Positions 60,500-64,000 of a stretch of 64,000 nt of DNA are shown one piece after another. Source of the stretch: Hyphococcus flavus. Its GTDB lineage: Bacteria; Pseudomonadota; Alphaproteobacteria; Caulobacterales; Parvularculaceae. The stretch spans positions 1,441,501 to 1,505,500 of the forward strand of contig NZ_CP118166.1 of the NCBI RefSeq assembly GCF_028748065.1, in the 5' to 3' direction. Both the position numbers and the translations under genes were made by a program. The notes under the pieces are model-generated. The model had not been told where the DNA came from. It ran no database searches and worked only from the letters and a program-made list of their open reading frames with translations. How positions within the stretch are numbered: the stretch's first letter is position 1; each line of letters begins with the position of its first letter.

Positions 60500-61633
60500 T
60501 TATTCCTCTGGGTTTTCCGTCGCAGCGGCAAGGTAATCGGGCGTGCGCATTTCCATCAGCCGAGAGGCTGTGCGCTCGAATTCGAATGCGCCATGGCCTT
60601 CGGTGTAGAGTTGATCCGGCTCTCCATCCGCCGAACAGACCAGCTTTACTTTCGCATCGTAGATCGTATCGACAAGAGTGGAAAACCGCTTTGCCTCGTT
60701 TCTTTTGTCCGCCCCCATGGTTGGTATCCGGTCTATGTAAAGCGCATGATAGCGCCGGATCAGGGCGAGATAATCCGACGCGCCAAGGGGCTGTTCGCAC
60801 AGGGCGGAAAAGTCGAAACGCGCGGCGCCACGCGCGGCGCGTGGTGCCTTTAGCGTCCGCCCCTTTACAGAAATAGTTTCGGGATGTTCATGCGCGCCGC
60901 TGATCATATTTTTCCATGAAGCATCCATGGCGTTGTCCGCGTCAGCACCGAGCGGCTGATAATAAACAGGCGCCTGTTTCAGCTTTGCCAGCCGGTAATC
61001 GTGCACAGCCTTGAGTTCCAGTATGTCAAACCGAGATTTCATTAGATCAATGAAGGGTAAGAATAATTGACGGTTAAGGCCGTCTTTATAAAGATCATCA
61101 GGATGGCGGTTGGATGTCGCCACAGCGACGACGCCATTTTCAAACAGCGCAGTAAAGAGCCGCCCTAAAATCATGGCGTCTGCGATATCGGTGACGTGAA
61201 ATTCGTCGAAACATAACAGTAACGCGTCCTGCGCTATATCATGAGCAACAGGCGGCATGGGGTCATCTGGGCTGTCCCGGTTGAAAGCGCGGTGCTTTTT
61301 CTTCTCGCCCATGTCTGATGCGCGCCAGGCGGCGATCCGCTCATGTATCTCCGCCATGAATTCATGAAAGTGGACGCGGCGCTTTTTTTCGAAGCATGTG
61401 TTGTTATAAAATATGTCCATCAACAGGGTTTTGCCGCGACCAACACCGCCCCACAGGTAAATCCCTTGAGGTGTCTTTTGTGATTTCGAAAACCAGCTTT
61501 GTTTAGGGCCGCGATAATTCTGTAAAGCTTCTGACAGCGCATGCAGCCGCTCCGCCGCTTCCTCCTGCGCTGGATCGGATTCAAGGGCGCGTGTCTCAAC
61601 GAGCTCTAGATATCGTGGAAATGGCCCCTTCAT
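60500..61633 (-). CDS. zapE: Cell division protein ZapE (AFG1-family ATPase)
   Basis: ZapE is a P-loop ATPase related to mitochondrial AFG1, which supports Z-ring constriction. In 377 residues, Walker A GGVGRGKTLLMD (near 55), Walker B LLCFDEFHVTDIADAMIL (near 135), and the AFG1 signatures RVHFHEFMAEIHERI and TSNRHPDDLYKDGLNRQLFLPFI (near 175) are complete. Length is normal. Homologues in alphaproteobacteria lie near mdh-suc operons; here mdh is 18 kb away. It is 80 bp from the repeat-protein gene in the same direction. Confidence 0.95.
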   Translation of the reverse strand: MKGPFPRYLELVETRALESDPAQEEAAERLHALSEALQNYRGPKQSWFSKSQKTPQGIYLWGGVGRGKTLLMDIFYNNTCFEKKRRVHFHEFMAEIHERIAAWRASDMGEKKKHRAFNRDSPDDPMPPVAHDIAQDALLLCFDEFHVTDIADAMILGRLFTALFENGVVAVATSNRHPDDLYKDGLNRQLFLPFIDLMKSRFDILELKAVHDYRLAKLKQAPVYYQPLGADADNAMDASWKNMISGAHEHPETISVKGRTLKAPRAARGAARFDFSALCEQPLGASDYLALIRRYHALYIDRIPTMGADKRNEAKRFSTLVDTIYDAKVKLVCSADGEPDQLYTEGHGAFEFERTASRLMEMRTPDYLAAATENPEE

Positions 61634-61679
61634 TGGCGTACGCTATAAGCTGTTTGCGCCATGACGTCACTGGCGGGCG

Positions 61680-62717
61680 CTATTGATTTTGGACCTCATC
61701 TACAGGGAAGCGTCCCCGGGTGGCGTTGGCGAAGGCGACAAGTGACAGCATCACGGGAACTTCGACAAGAACGCCAACCACGGTGGCGAGCGCTGCGCCG
61801 GAATCAAGCCCGAACAAACTGATAGCGACCGCAACGGCAAGTTCGAAAAAGTTAGATGTGCCAATCAGCGCACACGGCGCCGCGATATTAAAAGGGATGC
61901 GCCACGCCCAGGCAGCGGCATACGCGATGGCGAATATGCCGTATGACTGGATGAAGAGGGGAATGGCGATCAGGGCGATAATTAACGGCCGATCGAGGAT
62001 CACCTGTCCCTGAAAGCCGAACAACAACACCACCGTCGCCAGAAGGCCAATGATGGAATACGGTTTTAACCGGGCGGTGAAGTTGTCAATTGCTTTTGCG
62101 CCTCCGCGTTTGCTGAGCGCATTGCGAGTGGCGGCGCCGGCAATAAGCGGGATCACGACGTAAAGCCCCACGGAAAGAATAAGCGTTTCCCACGGCACCG
62201 AAATCTCAACAATACCAAGCAGCAAAGCGACAAGGGGCGCAAAGGCAACGACCAGGATTGCATCATTCACGCTGACCTGCGCGAGCGTATATGTGGGGTC
62301 CCCTCGGGTGAGTTGCGACCAGACGAACACCATCGCAGTACACGGTGCTGCGCCGAGCAGTATGAGTCCTGCGATGTAACCTTCGGCGTCTTGCGGTGGA
62401 ATGAGGCCGGCGAACACATGCTTGAAGAAAATCACGCCAAGCGCTGCCATAGTGAAAGGTTTTATGAGCCAGTTTACAACAAGGGTGACGGCAAGCCCTT
62501 TTGGCCGGCTTCCTATCCGTTTCAAGCTGGCGAAATCAACGCCGATCATCATCGGATAGACCATCGCCCAGATGAGTATCGCAACGGCGAAATTTACGTT
62601 TGCGGCTTGCCAGGAAGCCAACAAACTAAACAGGCCAGGCATGAGCTTGCCGAGCGCAATGCCTGTCGCGATGCTCAGTGCAACCCACAGCGACAAATAT
62701 CGTTCAAAGATGGGCAA
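61680..62717 (-). CDS. acr3: ACR3-family arsenite efflux transporter
   Basis: This inner-membrane As(OH)3/H+ antiporter has ten helices. [25 protein letters not shown] is the family start, [31 protein letters not shown] holds the essential cysteine (near 125). The later conserved region with [19 protein letters not shown] contains the functional glutamate (near 300). TTG at 62717 is the probable start, with AGAGGGAA eight bases upstream; the frame open to 62783 would overlap arsC by 44 bp. It ends the arsR-arsI-arsC-acr3 operon. Confidence 0.93.
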   Translation of the reverse strand: MPIFERYLSLWVALSIATGIALGKLMPGLFSLLASWQAANVNFAVAILIWAMVYPMMIGVDFASLKRIGSRPKGLAVTLVVNWLIKPFTMAALGVIFFKHVFAGLIPPQDAEGYIAGLILLGAAPCTAMVFVWSQLTRGDPTYTLAQVSVNDAILVVAFAPLVALLLGIVEISVPWETLILSVGLYVVIPLIAGAATRNALSKRGGAKAIDNFTARLKPYSIIGLLATVVLLFGFQGQVILDRPLIIALIAIPLFIQSYGIFAIAYAAAWAWRIPFNIAAPCALIGTSNFFELAVAVAISLFGLDSGAALATVVGVLVEVPVMLSLVAFANATRGRFPVDEVQNQ

Positions 62718-62739
62718 GGCTTTTCCCTCTAAGCTGAGT

Positions 62740-63180
62740 TTAGGATTGCTTGAGATATGCGTCGATCTGTGTGCGGATATCATCGAAGACGGCAGCGAAC
62801 GCTGCGCGTATTTCTTCGTTTGATCCTGTAGCCGCGGCCGGGTCTGGAAAACTCCAGTGGAGTTTCTTCAGCACCTCGCCGTCTCTTGTCGGCCAGATCG
62901 GGCAAACCTCGCTCGCGGCATTATCGCAAACAGTGACGACGGCGTTCATGACGGGCGCGTCAGGCGCCGCGAACTCGTCCCAGGTTTTTGAGCGTGCGTC
63001 CTCTGGCGGTTCGATTCCATGAACGACGAGCGTTTCGATCGCGAAAGGGTTTACCTTGCCAGTTGGCGTTGAGCCGGCAGACCATGCGCGCCAGCGTCCG
63101 CGGCCGGCGTGGTTCATATAACCTTCGGCCATTATTGAGCGCGCCGAATTGCCGGTGCACAAAAACAGAATGTTTTTCAT
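62740..63180 (-). CDS. arsC: Arsenate reductase (low-molecular-weight phosphatase type)
   Basis: This 146-residue ArsC reduces As(V) to As(III), which Acr3 can expel. The active-site loop is C8-TGNSA-R14 (CX5R, near the N-terminus: [10 protein letters not shown]), followed by the [10 protein letters not shown] stretch. [15 protein letters not shown] (near 80) supplies the redox cysteines of the thioredoxin-coupled or related branch, and [10 protein letters not shown] (near 113) the catalytic Asp. ATG at 63180 was preferred to a TTG at 63198. It lies between arsI and acr3 in the operon. Confidence 0.93.
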   Translation of the reverse strand: MKNILFLCTGNSARSIMAEGYMNHAGRGRWRAWSAGSTPTGKVNPFAIETLVVHGIEPPEDARSKTWDEFAAPDAPVMNAVVTVCDNAASEVCPIWPTRDGEVLKKLHWSFPDPAAATGSNEEIRAAFAAVFDDIRTQIDAYLKQS

Positions 63181-63198
63181 TTGTGGTGCTAGCGGCAA

Positions 63199-63636
63199 TT
63201 ATGAAGCTGGCGAGCAGCAAGCATTATTGCTTGATGCAGCATGTTCAGGATTTTCTCCGCTTTCTCCATAAGTGTCCGAGTCGCCAAATGTGTGAAATAG
63301 TTCCCAGACGGCACCTTGCGGATCGTGAGACCAGTATTTGTTGCTTTTGGCGTAGCAGCAGGTAGCGTCTTCCTGTGGCGTCAGCGGCGCCTCAGCCCCT
63401 TGCAGGCGGTTAGCGACAACATCCAGCTCTTCGCGGGAATTGAGCGAGATGCCCACATGATCGACGCCTGCTTTGCGCCTATGGTTTGAGATCGCCACAT
63501 TGGCGGCGGGATCGTCGAGTAGCCATTTAGCGTAGTCGGATTCGCGCCGGGTCGGTTCGGCGCCGAAAAGGGCGGTGTAATATTTGATCGATGCATCAAG
63601 GTCATCGACATTGATATGGATATGCATTTTTTTCAT
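63199..63636 (-). CDS. arsI: ArsI-type C-As lyase / VOC-family dioxygenase
   Basis: ArsI cleaves the C-As bond of trivalent organoarsenicals such as methylarsenite, releasing As(III). The 145-residue protein is a VOC fold with His5, His60 and Glu112 as likely iron ligands. The vicinal cysteine pair Cys93-Cys94 (ATCCYAKSNK) binds arsenic in characterised ArsI. A second CC pair lies at the very C-terminus. Some relatives are named CadI. The start ATG at 63636 overlaps the arsR stop (TGATG), and the next gene starts 18 bp after its stop. Confidence 0.9.
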   Translation of the reverse strand: MKKMHIHINVDDLDASIKYYTALFGAEPTRRESDYAKWLLDDPAANVAISNHRRKAGVDHVGISLNSREELDVVANRLQGAEAPLTPQEDATCCYAKSNKYWSHDPQGAVWELFHTFGDSDTYGESGENPEHAASSNNACCSPAS

Positions 63637-63965
63637 CAGGCGCTCTCTTTCATGATGACGTAGGGGCCGCACAACCGCTTATCGCCGCCGCAGCAATCGG
63701 CGAGCAGGAAGTCGATGAGTTCGCGCAGGCCCCCATAGTCGGCGGCGTAGATAATTTTTCGGCCCTCGCGACGGGCATGGATCAGGCCGGCCCGCTCAAG
63801 CTCTTTCAGGTGGAAGGACATGGTCGGCGCGGGGACATCCAGGGCTTTGGCAACGTCCCCTGCCGGCGCGCCGCGCGGGCCGAGCTTGATCAGGTGTTTG
63901 ACCGTTGCCAGTCGCGACTCCTGCGAAAGGGCTGAAAATAGCTGTGTTGCCTCTTTAATTTCCAT
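63636..63965 (-). CDS. arsR: ArsR-family arsenic-responsive repressor
   Basis: This 109-residue winged-helix repressor controls the ars operon. The DNA-binding helix is in VAKALDVPAPTMSFHLKELERAGLI (near 38-62). The usual alpha-3 CVC arsenite site is absent; instead there are three cysteines near the C-terminus (Cys91, Cys92, Cys99 in DCCGGDKRLCG). That recalls the C-terminal three-cysteine site described for Acidithiobacillus ArsR. Its stop is shared with the arsI start. An operator-like palindrome overlaps its start codon. Confidence 0.94.
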   Translation of the reverse strand: MEIKEATQLFSALSQESRLATVKHLIKLGPRGAPAGDVAKALDVPAPTMSFHLKELERAGLIHARREGRKIIYAADYGGLRELIDFLLADCCGGDKRLCGPYVIMKESA

Positions 63966-63987
63966 ATTTTCATATATATCGAAATAT
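63964..63987. promoter_or_regulatory. ArsR-type operator of the ars operon
   Basis: The 24-bp sequence has arms ATATTTTCATAT and ATATCGAAATAT that are complementary at 10 of 12 positions. It overlaps the arsR start codon, the place where ArsR/SmtB repressors usually bind. Confidence 0.7.
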
Positions 63988-64000
63988 CAAATCATGTAAA

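Noticed and set aside
60420-60800. N-terminal extension of the SDHD-repeat protein to 550 residues
   Set aside because: The extra 127 residues are Arg-rich and antisense to zapE; the signal-anchor start at 60419 is far better.

Overview
The window reads as a chromosomal segment of a free-living alphaproteobacterium of middling GC content. Pointers are the CC0125/CC1285-type lipoprotein, DUF2244 protein, mitochondrial-type CHCC zinc-finger protein, ATP-dependent PEP carboxykinase, ACR3-type arsenic operon and intergenic palindromes of the GGCGAAAGCCGGGG type. A Caulobacterales/Hyphomonadaceae/Parvularculales-like host is my inference; there is no rRNA or tRNA to settle it. I found no phage, insertion sequence, CRISPR array or tRNA. 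About 70 protein genes fill the window, mostly in short operons.

Layout. 0-5.9 kb: an acyl-activating enzyme, an outer-membrane barrel, a fasciclin protein divergent from an XRE-cupin regulator with a 36-bp palindrome between them, pyrF, an intergenic palindrome unit and nth. 5.9-13.8 kb: DUF2244 protein, gloA, a NatA/NatB-like ABC exporter, a CHCC zinc-finger protein, a second ABC ATPase without a permease and a secreted VWA protein with five C-terminal repeats. 13.8-17.6 kb: a leftward operon of acyltransferase, spermidine-synthase-like enzyme, its separately encoded membrane domain and an SMP-30-like propeller protein. 17.8-28.4 kb: pckA, AraC regulator, serine hydrolase, grpE-hrcA, rph, mscS, a lipoprotein, a double PilZ protein and a dicarboxylate/glutamate symporter. 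28.4-30.9 kb: a run of small unknown genes.

31-36 kb is the most unusual part. An RHH-LOV photoreceptor-type regulator sits upstream of an FMN-dependent lactate dehydrogenase gene. Rightward of it, ffh is preceded by a 39-codon in-frame leader ORF. The first 17 residues of this leader match the Ffh N-terminus at 15 positions, yet 10 of those 15 residues use different codons. The leader contains a hairpin with a T-rich tail, and its stop lies 3 nt before the ffh start. ffh overlaps an unknown ORF and is followed by rpsP. The usual partners rimM, trmD and rplS lie 18-20 kb away on the other strand (53.6-55.7 kb), as if a segment had been inverted.

36-53 kb: sodium/alanine symporter, outer-membrane barrel, LysE exporter, BCS1-like AAA ATPase, mdh, a three-gene secreted-protein cluster resembling a pilin/chaperone set, glycosyltransferase, acetyltransferase, SET-domain protein, membrane-anchored AraC regulator with a perfect palindrome at its stop codon, M28 peptidase, PhoD-like phosphatase, bioB and two small enzymes. 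55.7-64 kb: Bcr/CflA efflux pump overlapping rimM, a two-subunit sodium:solute symporter, a protein with seven SDHD-signature repeats, zapE, and an arsenic operon (arsR-arsI-arsC-acr3) with an ArsR-type operator at the window edge.

Start codons were chosen from Shine-Dalgarno spacing and family alignment from memory. Family names come from recognised motifs, not from searches.
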